Assembly (NCBI GenBank): GCA_012518265.1
Contig: JAAYST010000026.1
Coordinates: forward strand, 1-32,804
Direction: 5' to 3'
DNA from: Candidatus Methanofrustulum fimipullorum
GTDB taxonomy: Archaea; Halobacteriota; Methanosarcinia; Methanosarcinales; Methanosarcinaceae
DNA length: 32,804 bases
In this document: piece after piece, positions 9,601 to 16,215 of the stretch
How positions within the stretch are numbered: position 1 is the stretch's first letter
How the letters are laid out: every line of letters begins with the position of its first letter
The notes under the pieces: generated by a model
Told to the model about the DNA's origin: nothing
The model's database searches: none
What the model saw: only the letters and a program-made list of their open reading frames with translations
Translations under genes and position numbers: made by a program

Positions 9601-9763
9601 ATTCTTCTTTCGAAAAATTTCCGGCAAATGCGCGCGCACTAAATTTTCCGGCACCTAAATAAATAGCGTCCGCTCCGAATACCAATCCTGCAAAAAAAGG
9701 TTTTATATTTCCGGCCGGAGCTAAAAGCTCCGGCTTTTTAATACAACTGTTTATTTTATCCAT
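6677..9763 (-). CDS. U32 peptidase-family protein (RlhA/TrhP-like), enlarged by low-complexity inserts
   Basis: U32 proteins were named as collagenases, but studied bacterial members (RlhA, TrhP, UbiU/V) hydroxylate RNA or quinones with an iron-sulfur cluster. The archaeal target is unknown. The N-terminal barrel shows PELLAPAGN, GADAIYLG, HASTQMTVHN and the family signature ETFIHGALCISYSGQCQFS, followed by RGKCAQPCRKKY; four Cys are suitable cluster ligands. A C-terminal half (from about 7720 downwards) resembles a second U32 barrel. The protein has about 1028 residues, well above the 650-830 usual, because of simple inserts: Ser/Asn/Phe-rich at 9002-9136, a 30-bp/10-residue Glu/Ile/Asn repeat at 7761-7910, Ser/Gly/Asn/Asp-rich at about 7297-7407 and Asn-rich at about 6978-7038. 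All keep the frame. A TTG at 9775 could start it 12 nt earlier; the ATG at 9763 is preferred. Confidence 0.85.
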   Translation of the reverse strand: MDKINSCIKKPELLAPAGNIKPFFAGLVFGADAIYLGAGKFSARAFAGNFSKEELILVIDYAHIFGVSVNVTVNTLFRDSEFDEVLETVKFIYEAGADAIIIQDLGLLYLLREKFPEIPLHASTQMTVHNSKHVEFLKKYGIKRVIPARELDISELKTLKEKTGIEIETFIHGALCISYSGQCQFSSFAGGRSGNRGKCAQPCRKKYDLIKFSNFSNFSDFFYFSDFSNSSDSFNSSNSFNSFDSSDSFNSVSASVKTDGKYLLSPKDLNATKSLKNLIEIGVDSFKIEGRMKRYEYVGGVVKTYREIIDSYFENSSEIVTKENDETLEKLFNRGFTDGYFIKNPGNELMSRRLPYNRGFKAGVVKDVDFKRREVSVLLNSDLSAGDGISIGNVKSGTKNSKDTKNLNDPRAGFTVRKMFSNNRITDYVKAGETVSIPAASLFSSERSPKAGDILYITSDEKLHREIEEKMPLQSDEEIKELVENCANSAEFAQAVGAFPFKIPVSFKLKAKKGEKLTLTLKNEKDERNKIKQTHEIIEISDFTVEKSQKNPFKKEQAYNVLTGLGTTFFEPKNVEIELENDVFIPLGVLKGLRNDALTSLLNAFINSFKRNISNSSFNEVETEIKSNKEIETEIELNKEIETEIESNKEIEIEIESNKETDTKIKKDIKSEDEFKLSISVYSKDALFSAINAGADRIYVGGNTFKSSPGGFVYGLNFDEICNLLETEKIVNSEKSRIFYTFSQITKDADFDLIKSQILKLVEYEIGGFVATNPGMLELLCETVFDSSGNSGSFDSSDNSGSFDSSDNSGSSGNSASSGNSGKFEIISDFSFNIFNSNAAFLIFESGANCVSLSPEMSLEDINEYTNSCIENYGKRIQSECLIHGLIQIMITEHPLIQTLTINEIDAIDIIDNNDSNNNNKNSNNNNIFYALKDSKGFMFPVLVDEFGRNHVFNSKILNTIDFAEDIYDAGIRNFKIEGFGFSPEDIENLLYIYRNAIAGNLEDLYEKYDMEKYYKNSTKGMYMRTVL
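6978..7038. repeat. Triplet-rich TTATTATTAGAA repeat inside the U32 gene
   Basis: Imperfect copies of a TTATTATTAGAA-type unit encode an Asn-run with Ser, Asp and Lys on the minus strand. The reading frame is kept. Confidence 0.7.
7297..7407. repeat. Ser/Gly/Asn-coding tandem repeat inside the U32 gene
   Basis: GCCGGAATTACCGGAACT-like units recur several times with alternation of CCGGAA, TCGGAA and TCGAAA. On the minus strand they encode repeating Ser-Gly-Asn and Phe-Asp-Ser-Ser-Asp segments. Long plus-strand Pro/Glu/Leu reading frames here are by-products of the repeat. Confidence 0.8.
7761..7910. repeat. 30-bp tandem repeat, five units, inside the U32 gene
   Basis: Five head-to-tail 30-bp units start at 7761, 7791, 7821, 7851 and 7881. 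The phase is clear from TTTCTTTG, which ends the units at 7790, 7820, 7850 and 7880; the outer units are diverged. They encode ten-residue Glu/Ile/Thr-Ser/Asn-Lys blocks that form a linker between the two halves of the U32 protein. Confidence 0.85.
9002..9136. repeat. Ser/Asn/Phe-coding low-complexity insert in the U32 gene
   Basis: A run of GAATCGGAAGAATTAAAA-like units in the plus orientation encodes about 45 Ser-, Asn-, Phe- and Asp-rich residues. They follow directly after the cluster-binding Cys segment and precede the conserved GKYLLSPKDL. Confidence 0.8.
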
Positions 9764-9777
9764 TAAAGAGAACAACC

Positions 9778-9863
9778 GTTTATTTTATAATTATTCGTTT
9801 ATGAGAAAACGTTTTTATAATCATTCATTAACAAGAAACCGTTTTTATAATTATTCATTAACT
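9778..9863. repeat. 30-33-bp tandem repeat seeded at the hisF 3' end
   Basis: Three copies of a block with the core TTTTATAATTATTCATTAAC: about 9778-9810, 9811-9840 and 9841-9863. The third copy contains the last codons and stop of hisF (9851-9853). The two others fill the gap to the U32 gene. Confidence 0.8.
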
Positions 9864-10792
9864 GGAATTCCTCGTTTTTTAAGTTCACTTTTTACTTGGC
9901 CGACAGTATATTCGTTGAAATGAAAAATGCTTGCTGCCAATGCGGCACTTGCTTTTCCGACTGTAAGTCCGTCGTATATGTGTTCGATATTTCCAACACC
10001 ACCTGATGCAATTACTGGGATTGATACCGATTCGGAAACTAAGCGTGTGGCTTTCAAATCGTAGCCGTCTTTTGTTCCGTCTCTGTCTTTTACTGTTAAA
10101 AGAATAGAACCCGCACCAAGCTCCTCTACTTTTTTAGCCCAAGTTTCGGCGGAAATTCCGGTTCCTTCATTTCCACCTTTAATTACGACTTCATACCAAT
10201 ACGTTTTTCCGCCTTCGGCGTAAATATTTGCATTCAAAGGAGCGGGATTGAAATTTTTTGAAACGTCGATTGCAATTACGATTCTCTCAGATCCAAATTT
10301 CTCTGACGCTTCTTTTATAAGAGCGGGATTTTTAACGGCCGCCGTATTTATTGAAACTTTTGTAGCGCCCGCTTCAATCATTTCTTCTACGTCTTTTAAA
10401 GTAGAAATTCCGCCACCAATCGTAAACGGAATTTTCAGATCTTTTGACGCATTCTCGATTACGCTTAAAATAGTTTTCCGACCCGCAACAGATGCATTTA
10501 TATCCAAGAAAACCAGTTCGTCCGCCCCTTGTTCTTCATATTTTTTGGCAAAAGAAACAGGATCGCCCGCATCGCGCAAACCCTCAAACAAAACGCCTTT
10601 AACAACGCGACCGCCACTTTCATCTAAAAGTAGATCAAGACACGGAATGATTTTTTTGTTTACGGAATTTCCTGCATTCTTCGCATTTACTGCATTTTCA
10701 GTATTTCTTGCATTTTCTGCTTTTTCAGTATTTTCCGCTTTTTCCGTTTTTTCGGTATTTTCCGTTTTTTTATGTTTAATAAATTCAGTCAT
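9851..10792 (-). CDS. hisF: Imidazole glycerol phosphate synthase, cyclase subunit, with a repetitive N-terminal extension
   Basis: HisF uses ammonia from HisH to turn PRFAR into imidazole-glycerol phosphate and AICAR. The barrel shows [10 protein letters not shown] (catalytic Asp), [34 protein letters not shown] (second catalytic Asp), [22 protein letters not shown] and VIASGGVGN. The usual protein has about 250-275 residues; this one has 313. The surplus is an N-terminal tail of about 47 residues built from three-residue units such as TEN, TEK, AEN and AKN. No ATG, GTG or TTG lies between the tail and the barrel, and a TATA box 27 nt before the ATG supports a leaderless start at 10792, so the tail is probably translated. 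It lies downstream of hisG, hisA and hisB; HisH is not in the window. Confidence 0.93.
   Translation of the reverse strand: MTEFIKHKKTENTEKTEKAENTEKAENARNTENAVNAKNAGNSVNKKIIPCLDLLLDESGGRVVKGVLFEGLRDAGDPVSFAKKYEEQGADELVFLDINASVAGRKTILSVIENASKDLKIPFTIGGGISTLKDVEEMIEAGATKVSINTAAVKNPALIKEASEKFGSERIVIAIDVSKNFNPAPLNANIYAEGGKTYWYEVVIKGGNEGTGISAETWAKKVEELGAGSILLTVKDRDGTKDGYDLKATRLVSESVSIPVIASGGVGNIEHIYDGLTVGKASAALAASIFHFNEYTVGQVKSELKKRGIPVNE
10649..10784. repeat. 9-bp-based repeat coding the HisF N-terminal tail
   Basis: Units of the type TTTTCNGNA recur about a dozen times with substitutions. On the minus strand they encode Thr/Ala-x-Asn/Lys triplets. The repeat sits entirely upstream of the conserved barrel. 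Confidence 0.75.
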
Positions 10793-10815
10793 GTGAGAAA
10801 TATTATAATCTATTG

Positions 10816-10823
10816 TTTATAAA
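10816..10823 (-). promoter_or_regulatory. hisF TATA box
   Basis: TTTATAAA is centred about 27 nt before the hisF ATG in the hisB-hisF gap, with no ribosome binding site in between. This is the spacing of an archaeal leaderless promoter, so hisF can be transcribed apart from hisB. Confidence 0.6.
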
Positions 10824-10847
10824 GTTTTTGAGACGACGTTAAACCGT

Positions 10848-11429
10848 TTATTCCAAAACTCCTTTTGTGCTTTTTATCGTTTCACTTTCTATTTTCGTTG
10901 CTTTTTTCATGCTGTATGCAAATGATTTAAAAACGGCTTCGAGTATATGGTGGTCGTTTTCTCCGTATGCCGAAATATGCAAATTGACACCGGAATTCAT
11001 ACAAAACGTTTCAAAAAAGTGTTTCGTCATTTGGGTCGGGAAATTTCCTACAAATTGAGAATAAAAAGGCACATTCATAACCAAAATTCCTCTGCCGCCT
11101 ATATCCAATGCGGTTTCAGCAAGTGCCTCGTCCATCGGAATTCTGGATTCTCCAAACCTTGCGATTCCGACTTTATCACCGAGAGCTTCATTTACAGCTT
11201 TCCCAAAAACGATTGCAACATCTTCAATCGTGTGATGTGCGTCAATATGCAAATCACCTTTTGCTTTTATGTCAACATCAAATCCGGAATGACGGGAAAA
11301 CGAATCGAGCATATGATCAAAAAAACCGATTCCCGTTTCAATCGAAGAATTTCCGGTACCGTCCAAATTAACGGAAACTGATACGGAAGTCTCTTTAGTT
11401 TTTCTCGATAAACTGGCTGTACGTTTCAT
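10848..11429 (-). CDS. hisB: Imidazoleglycerol-phosphate dehydratase
   Basis: This enzyme dehydrates imidazole-glycerol phosphate to imidazole-acetol phosphate, the step directly after HisF. The 193-residue product is the monofunctional archaeal form without a phosphatase domain. It shows [41 protein letters not shown] and [13 protein letters not shown]; the His/Glu clusters bind manganese. The ATG at 11429 follows the hisA stop by 58 nt and only a weak GGA precedes it. Confidence 0.95.
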   Translation of the reverse strand: MKRTASLSRKTKETSVSVSVNLDGTGNSSIETGIGFFDHMLDSFSRHSGFDVDIKAKGDLHIDAHHTIEDVAIVFGKAVNEALGDKVGIARFGESRIPMDEALAETALDIGGRGILVMNVPFYSQFVGNFPTQMTKHFFETFCMNSGVNLHISAYGENDHHILEAVFKSFAYSMKKATKIESETIKSTKGVLE

Positions 11430-11487
11430 AAAATCAAATCCAGAACTTAAAACATTTTAAAATATAAAAAAAACATTTGCAATTTTT

Positions 11488-12237
11488 TTAAATTTCTTTT
11501 TCATTTTTTTCTTTAATTGAATCGATTGCTTCTTTTAGTGTAAATTTTCCGGTATAAAGAGCGCTTCCGACAACGACTCCCTCAGTTCCTATTTGTTTTA
11601 AGCAAACGATATCTGACAAACTTGTAACGCCGCCGGATGCAATTACGGGAATTGAAACCGATTTTACGAGTTTTTCAGTAATTGTTGTTTCGATTCCGCT
11701 TAAGAGGCCTTCCGTGTCGATATTCGTAAAGAGAATTGAGCCTGCGCCGAGTTCTTCAAAATCCTTTGAAACGTCTACCGCGCTGTATTCCGATATTGTT
11801 TTCCAGCCGTCGATTGCAACTTTTCCGTCTTTTGAATCGAGTGCAACTATTACGAATTTTGACCCGAACGCATCCGCAATTTGTTTTACGATTTCGGGAT
11901 TTCTTATTGCAACAGTGCTCAATATAACGCGGTCGGCACCTAAGTCGGCTAAAATTTCAGCATCTTCAAAAGAGCGGATTCCGCCGCCGATTTGAACAGT
12001 TACGTTTTTTTCCTTTGAAAATTCGAGTATCTCGGAAATGATATCCGAATTCTTCCGAACACCGTTAATTGCACCGTCCAAATCTATTAAATGAAGAGTT
12101 TTAGCGCCCTTTGATATCCAATCTTTTGCAACGGCAGCAGGATCGTCAAGAGAAATCATTTCATTTTCCAAAACGCCCTGCCTGAGCTGAACACATTTTC
12201 CGTCTTTTATATCAACTGCGGGAATTACTTCAAACAT
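11488..12237 (-). CDS. hisA: ProFAR isomerase (phosphoribosylformimino-AICAR-phosphate isomerase)
   Basis: HisA performs the Amadori rearrangement of ProFAR to PRFAR, the substrate of HisF. The 249-residue TIM barrel is a close relative of HisF and shows EVIPAVDIKDGKCVQLRQG (catalytic Asp), LHLIDLDGA, VQIGGGIRSF, VIVALDSKDGK (second catalytic Asp), FTNIDTEG and VIASGGV. It lies 52 nt downstream of hisG and 58 nt upstream of hisB, in line with a his cluster. Confidence 0.95.
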   Translation of the reverse strand: MFEVIPAVDIKDGKCVQLRQGVLENEMISLDDPAAVAKDWISKGAKTLHLIDLDGAINGVRKNSDIISEILEFSKEKNVTVQIGGGIRSFEDAEILADLGADRVILSTVAIRNPEIVKQIADAFGSKFVIVALDSKDGKVAIDGWKTISEYSAVDVSKDFEELGAGSILFTNIDTEGLLSGIETTITEKLVKSVSIPVIASGGVTSLSDIVCLKQIGTEGVVVGSALYTGKFTLKEAIDSIKEKNEKEI

Positions 12238-12250
12238 TTATAATCAACTT

Positions 12251-12300
12251 CAAGGAATCTCAACAAATCTCGAGGAATCTCAACAAATTTCAAGGAATCA
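12251..12300. repeat. 20-bp tandem repeat at the hisG 3' end
   Basis: CAAGGAATCTCAACAAATCT (12251-12270) is repeated at 12271-12290 and begins again at 12291, which is inside hisG. The hisG stop codon spans 12290-12292, so the coding end of hisG forms the last, partial unit. Confidence 0.8.
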
Positions 12301-13159
12301 ACCGCTCAATCGGAAGAACCAAAATTCCGTTTGCTCCTGCATCTTTTAATTTTCCGACAAGCGTAAAAATATCGTCGGCATCGACTACCACATGGATTGC
12401 GTAAGTTTTTTCAGACGACTTAACTTCCATAATCGTAGGGCCTGAAAGACCTGGAAGCAACTTTTGCACATCTTCCATAAAGCGTTCCGGCACATTCATC
12501 ATTAAATAGCGTTTGCTTTTTGCACGCAAAACACTTTCAACCGCCATTTTAACATCGTGAATTTTTTGTTTTTCCGGATCCTTAAGACTCTCTTTATTCG
12601 CAATTAAGTATACGTCCGATTTAAAAACAGTTCCGATTTCTACGAGTTTATTTATCAAAAGAGTTGTGCCGGAACTTGTAATATCGACTATCGCATCGGC
12701 AACGCCTATGTGCGGCGTCATTTCGCAAGCTCCGCTTACTTCTATTATTTCCACATCTTTGATATTCATTTCCGACATAAAATTATTCGTGATTTCCGGA
12801 AATTCCGTTGCAATTCTCTTTGAGTGCAACTGATCTACGGAATTTATATCAGACGACTCCGGAACCGCCAAAACGAGTTTTGAGCTTCCGAATCCCGTTT
12901 TCGTTAAAAGTTCGACGTCGGCATTCTTTTCAACTACCAAATCCAAACCCGTAATTCCCAAATCGGCCGTTCCCTCCTCAACAAATAAAGGAATATCGGC
13001 CGACCTTGCAAAAATAAACATGATTTCAGGATCGGACGTTTTAGAAATCAACTTTCGACTTTCATTTCCGCCACCGTAAATCGGTAAACCGCTGTCTTTA
13101 AATAACGATAAAGTCGGTTCGTGAAGACGACCTTTATTCGGCACTGCAATTCTTATCAT
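12290..13159 (-). CDS. hisG: ATP phosphoribosyltransferase, long form
   Basis: HisG joins ATP and PRPP, the first and usually feedback-controlled step of histidine synthesis. At 289 residues this is the long form, which carries a C-terminal ACT-like histidine-sensing domain and needs no HisZ. Motifs include AVPNKGRLHEPT, DLGITGLDLV, VDITSSGTTL (PRPP loop) and the C-terminal VVVDADDIFTLVGKL and GILVLPIERLI. GGAAG lies a few bases before the ATG at 13159, and TTTTATAATT at about 13196-13207 is the probable TATA box, so this gene likely begins the his transcript. Confidence 0.95.
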   Translation of the reverse strand: MIRIAVPNKGRLHEPTLSLFKDSGLPIYGGGNESRKLISKTSDPEIMFIFARSADIPLFVEEGTADLGITGLDLVVEKNADVELLTKTGFGSSKLVLAVPESSDINSVDQLHSKRIATEFPEITNNFMSEMNIKDVEIIEVSGACEMTPHIGVADAIVDITSSGTTLLINKLVEIGTVFKSDVYLIANKESLKDPEKQKIHDVKMAVESVLRAKSKRYLMMNVPERFMEDVQKLLPGLSGPTIMEVKSSEKTYAIHVVVDADDIFTLVGKLKDAGANGILVLPIERLIP

Positions 13160-13257
13160 ATTAATGCTTCCGGTAGAAAATTATGAATAATTAATCAAAT
13201 TATAAAATAATAAAAATTTAAAATGTTTCGTTTTCTATTTATAACTAACAAACTATA

Positions 13258-14334
13258 TTATAGTTTACGTTTCGGAACAGTAGTTTTTTCCTTTTTGAAA
13301 TCCTTTGACTTCCAATCATTATCGTGAAACGACTTTTTAATATTTCTTCCTGTTCTTTCGTCTCTTAAAAATCTTCTTGTTCGTTTTTTATCATCGTACT
13401 TTGTAAATTTTTCTTCGACATAAATCCTTTTAACTTTTTTTGCAGGAACCGTATCGCCCGCCTTTTTTCTAAACCGTCCGTCTCTAATTTTTATTGAAGA
13501 AATCGGATACGTTTTGTTTTCAAAAGTGATAGGCTCGCCTACAGTATATTCATGATTTCCCGGAGCTTCGATTTGGTATGAATGTATGACACCTTTTGCC
13601 CTGACCGAAATATTTACAGCCACGCGATCAATTGCACGTGCCCAAATCGTATCTATTTTTTTCGGTTTTGCTGCAGGAACTCTTTTTTCACCGCTTTCGA
13701 TAGAAGTAATTATAACCGGCCACACATCTCCCGACTCGTCATCGATTACCCTTTCCGACTTTATTTTAATCAACTCTTCCTCGTCAAATATAGCAGAAGT
13801 TACAAAAGTATCCCCACCGCGACTGATTATAATTTTCAAACTTTTAATTTTCGTCGCTTTTTTAACAAAACTGTGAATATCGTTACAATTCATGCATTCT
13901 GCAACCGGATTTTGACCCGGTTTTAAAAGCTTGTGCCAAACGGAATGCTTCGGAGAACATTTGGGACACGGAATTTCAACAATACCATCCTCTTCAGCGT
14001 CAACGCCGTCGAAATCATAATCTTCGTCACCAAATTCGTCATATTCATCAAAATCGGAATCGTCAAGTTCATCATCGAATTCATCTAAATAGGAATTGTC
14101 AAGTTCATCATCGAATTCATCAAAATCATCGTCATCGAACTCGTCATCGAATTCATCTAAATTATCATTACCGAGTTCATCTTCAAATTCGTCCAAATCG
14201 TCGTCACCAAGCTTATCGGCCAATTCGTCAAAGTCGTCGAAATCGTCAAAGTCATTGTCGAAATCGTCATCGATGTCTTCATTCGATTCATCGAATTCTG
14301 AATTGAATTTTTTTCCTTTTTTATTTAAATCCAT
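13258..14334 (-). CDS. HVO_0476-type zinc-finger protein with an acidic repeat tail
   Basis: The C-terminal two thirds resemble the archaeal HVO_0476 zinc-finger family: CPKC at about residue 123, a second CMNC about 25 residues later, followed by a β-rich domain and a very basic C-terminus. The function is unknown; nucleic-acid or ribosome association is inference. The first 115 residues are strikingly acidic. Residues 44-103 are five units of a 12-residue repeat with core LDEFDDELD (14026-14205). The result is a protein with opposite charge at its two ends. GGTGAT lies 6 nt before the ATG. ribK is divergent on the other side of a 253-nt gap. Confidence 0.75.
   Translation of the reverse strand: MDLNKKGKKFNSEFDESNEDIDDDFDNDFDDFDDFDELADKLGDDDLDEFEDELGNDNLDEFDDEFDDDDFDEFDDELDNSYLDEFDDELDDSDFDEYDEFGDEDYDFDGVDAEEDGIVEIPCPKCSPKHSVWHKLLKPGQNPVAECMNCNDIHSFVKKATKIKSLKIIISRGGDTFVTSAIFDEEELIKIKSERVIDDESGDVWPVIITSIESGEKRVPAAKPKKIDTIWARAIDRVAVNISVRAKGVIHSYQIEAPGNHEYTVGEPITFENKTYPISSIKIRDGRFRKKAGDTVPAKKVKRIYVEEKFTKYDDKKRTRRFLRDERTGRNIKKSFHDNDWKSKDFKKEKTTVPKRKL
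14026..14205. repeat. 36-bp tandem repeat, five units, coding 12 acidic residues each
   Basis: The repeat units encode variants of a block with core LDEFDDELD. In the plus orientation the sequence shows recurring TCATCGAATTCATC. The unit length is a multiple of three, so copy changes keep the frame. Confidence 0.85.
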
Positions 14335-14460
14335 TTAAAAATCACCGGTTATATAAAACAATCATTAAATATAAAAAACGTTTTCAAAAAAATTACAAAC
14401 AAAACTACTAATTTAAAATAATTAATAAAAATAGAAAATAAAATATTTTTAAGATACAAT

Positions 14461-14558
14461 TTTGAGAACCTGCTCAAATAAGAGATTTATTTATATATTA
14501 GTTTTGCTTAATTATCGTATTACAATTACAATTTCAATTTACAATTGGAATTACAATT
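14461..14558 (+). promoter_or_regulatory. ribK control region: inverted repeat, TATA box and four TACAATT copies
   Basis: An inverted repeat TTTGAG-6 nt-CTCAAA (14461-14478) lies directly upstream of a TATA-like TTTATATATTA (about 14489-14499). Downstream follow four copies of TACAATT, at 14521, 14527, 14540 and 14552. ribK encodes an N-terminal winged-helix domain of the RbkR type, which is known to repress riboflavin genes, so either element could be its operator. This is inference; neither matches a consensus I can verify. Confidence 0.4.
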
Positions 14559-14587
14559 ATTAATTTTAATTTTTACGTGTATTCTTT

Positions 14588-15253
14588 ATGTATCCTATTT
14601 ATTATTTAAAATATTTGGCATTAAAAGATGCTCACAACAAATATATTCCCGTTTCTACAAAAGAAATGGCTAACGATTTGGGCATCAGTTCACAAACTGT
14701 TTCCCGGAACTTAAAAAAGCTGGCTGACGACGGTTTTATTCAAAGAGAAATACATTCGGCAGGTCAAAAAGTCCACATAAAAGAAGAAGGCCTTGAAATA
14801 TTGAGTTTGGAATTAATTGATTACAAAAAAATATTTGAAATCGAAGACAAACTTGAAATTCACGGAAAAACGGTATCAGGATTTGGAGAAGGTGGATATT
14901 ACATAAACAAACCCGAATATCAAAATCAATTCGAAGAAAAACTCGGCTTCAAGGCGTACCCGGGGACTCTTAACATAAAAGTCGATAAAAAATATATAAT
15001 GAACAGAAAAAAAATGAAACAGATAAACAGTGTTAAAATAGACGGCTTTCACGACGGAAACAGAACTTTCGGAAGTGCAAAATGTTATTTTGCACAAATA
15101 GAAAATATCGATTGCGCAATAATCGTCCCGGAAAGAACACATCACGAAGAAGACTTTTTAGAAATAATTGCACCGGTTCGATTAAGAGATGAATTAAATT
15201 TAAAAGACGGAACAGAAATTACAATATTTGTAAGCGGAAAAAAAATTGAATAA
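14588..15253 (+). CDS. ribK: CTP-dependent riboflavin kinase with N-terminal DNA-binding domain (RbkR type)
   Basis: The archaeal kinase uses CTP, not ATP, to make FMN from riboflavin. The first 85 residues form a winged helix (MANDLGISSQTVSRNLKKL is the recognition helix region, then DGFIQREIHSAGQ as the wing). From about residue 95 comes the kinase: GFGEGGYYINKP, LGFKAYPGTLNIKV and a C-terminal RDELNLKDGTEI segment. Two-domain proteins of this kind are known as RbkR, an enzyme that also regulates riboflavin genes. The 221-residue length fits. No clear ribosome binding site precedes the ATG. ribB lies 169 nt downstream on the same strand and is a likely target. Confidence 0.93.
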   Translation: MYPIYYLKYLALKDAHNKYIPVSTKEMANDLGISSQTVSRNLKKLADDGFIQREIHSAGQKVHIKEEGLEILSLELIDYKKIFEIEDKLEIHGKTVSGFGEGGYYINKPEYQNQFEEKLGFKAYPGTLNIKVDKKYIMNRKKMKQINSVKIDGFHDGNRTFGSAKCYFAQIENIDCAIIVPERTHHEEDFLEIIAPVRLRDELNLKDGTEITIFVSGKKIE

Positions 15254-15375
15254 CAGCGATTAACCGTAATCGTAATTATTATTAAAAATTATAATTAAAA
15301 GTTTTATTATTATAAATTTTATTGGTTTATTGTTTTATTAGTTTATTATTTTTGTTTATTGTTTTTGTTTATTAT

Positions 15376-15412
15376 TTTTATAGTATACAATTTATTTTTT
15401 TAAAAAAGGTGG
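15376..15412 (+). promoter_or_regulatory. ribB promoter and ribosome binding site
   Basis: TTTTTATAGTATACAATTT contains a TATA-like sequence followed by TACAATTT, the motif that recurs before ribK, ribC and ribH. AAAGGTGG (15405-15412) is a strong ribosome binding site 10 nt before the ATG. The upstream 100 nt are T-rich TTTATTG repeats. No folded FMN-riboswitch-like structure is visible. Confidence 0.45.
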
Positions 15413-15422
15413 AAAAGCAGAT

Positions 15423-16160
15423 ATGAAATCCGAGACCGGAAATCCCAAGTACAGCGATTTAATTGAAAATGCTTTAGAAGACATAAGAAGTGGTAAATTC
15501 GTACTCTTATATGACTCAGAAAAGCGGGAAGGAGAAACCGACTTTGTCATTTCCGCAATAAAAACGCAACCGGAAGACGTACAGAAAATGAGAAAAGACG
15601 GAGGAGGATTAATTTGTGTATCAATTGGTCCAAATGAGGCCGAAAAATTAAGTTTGCCTTATTTTGCTGACATCGTTAAAAACTCTGATATGGGATCCGA
15701 AGTAAAAAGCATTGCAGAAGTTGAAGGAGACATTGCTTATGACAAAAAATCCTCATTTTCCATTTGGTTAAACCACAGAGAAAACCGAACCGGAATTCCC
15801 GACAACGACAGATCCCTTACCATTAGAAAATTAGGAGAAATGGTAAAGAGAGTAAAGGAAGGAAAAGAAGCTCATATTTACGACGAATTCAGAACACCCG
15901 GCCACACCGCAACCCTTAGAGCCGCAAAAGGACTTTTAAACGAAAGAAGAGGACAAACCGAGCTTTCGATTGCACTTGCCGAAATGGCAAATATAACACC
16001 CGCAATGGTCGTTTGTGAAATGCTTGATGACTACAACGGAAAAGCACTCTCAAAAGATGACGCAATAAAGTACGCAAAAAAAGAGGGTTTCGTTTTTCTT
16101 GAAGGAAAAGATGTTGTGGAAGCGTATGAGTTGTTTTTGGAAGAGAAAGGGGAGAAATGA
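15423..16160 (+). CDS. ribB: 3,4-dihydroxy-2-butanone 4-phosphate synthase
   Basis: RibB converts ribulose 5-phosphate into the four-carbon substrate of lumazine synthase (RibH, at 3528). The 245-residue product is the stand-alone form without a GTP cyclohydrolase II domain. Conserved parts are KREGETDFVISA (acidic metal-binding loop), GGGLICVSI, RTGIPDNDRSLTIRKL (substrate-binding RTG and DR), and FRTPGHTATLRA with the catalytic His. It lies downstream of ribK, whose DNA-binding domain suggests local control. It converges on the nuclease-helicase gene, whose stop is 55 nt away. Confidence 0.95.
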   Translation: MKSETGNPKYSDLIENALEDIRSGKFVLLYDSEKREGETDFVISAIKTQPEDVQKMRKDGGGLICVSIGPNEAEKLSLPYFADIVKNSDMGSEVKSIAEVEGDIAYDKKSSFSIWLNHRENRTGIPDNDRSLTIRKLGEMVKRVKEGKEAHIYDEFRTPGHTATLRAAKGLLNERRGQTELSIALAEMANITPAMVVCEMLDDYNGKALSKDDAIKYAKKEGFVFLEGKDVVEAYELFLEEKGEK

Positions 16161-16215
16161 ATAAGTGCAAAAAAATAAGAGAAAAAATAAAATGAAAAAT
16201 AATTTATAAAATAAA

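Noticed and set aside
10248-10796. Plus-strand 182-residue frame opposite hisF
   Set aside because: The minus strand encodes an unmistakable HisF; the long antisense frame follows from its codon bias and repeat tail.
13160-13257. Possible RNA gene in the gap after the zinc-finger gene
   Set aside because: Only AT-rich sequence with the hisG TATA box and ribosome binding site is seen; no tRNA-like or G/C-rich fold is present.
14096-14338. Plus-strand Ser-rich 80-residue frame
   Set aside because: It is the antisense of the acidic repeat of the zinc-finger gene and has no conserved feature.
15254-15422. FMN riboswitch before ribB
   Set aside because: The region is T-rich simple sequence without conserved stems, and FMN riboswitches are not expected in this group, where RibK-type regulators are known.
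16161-16215. Terminator between ribB and the nuclease-helicase gene
   Set aside because: The 55-nt gap is AT-rich without an inverted repeat that I can support.
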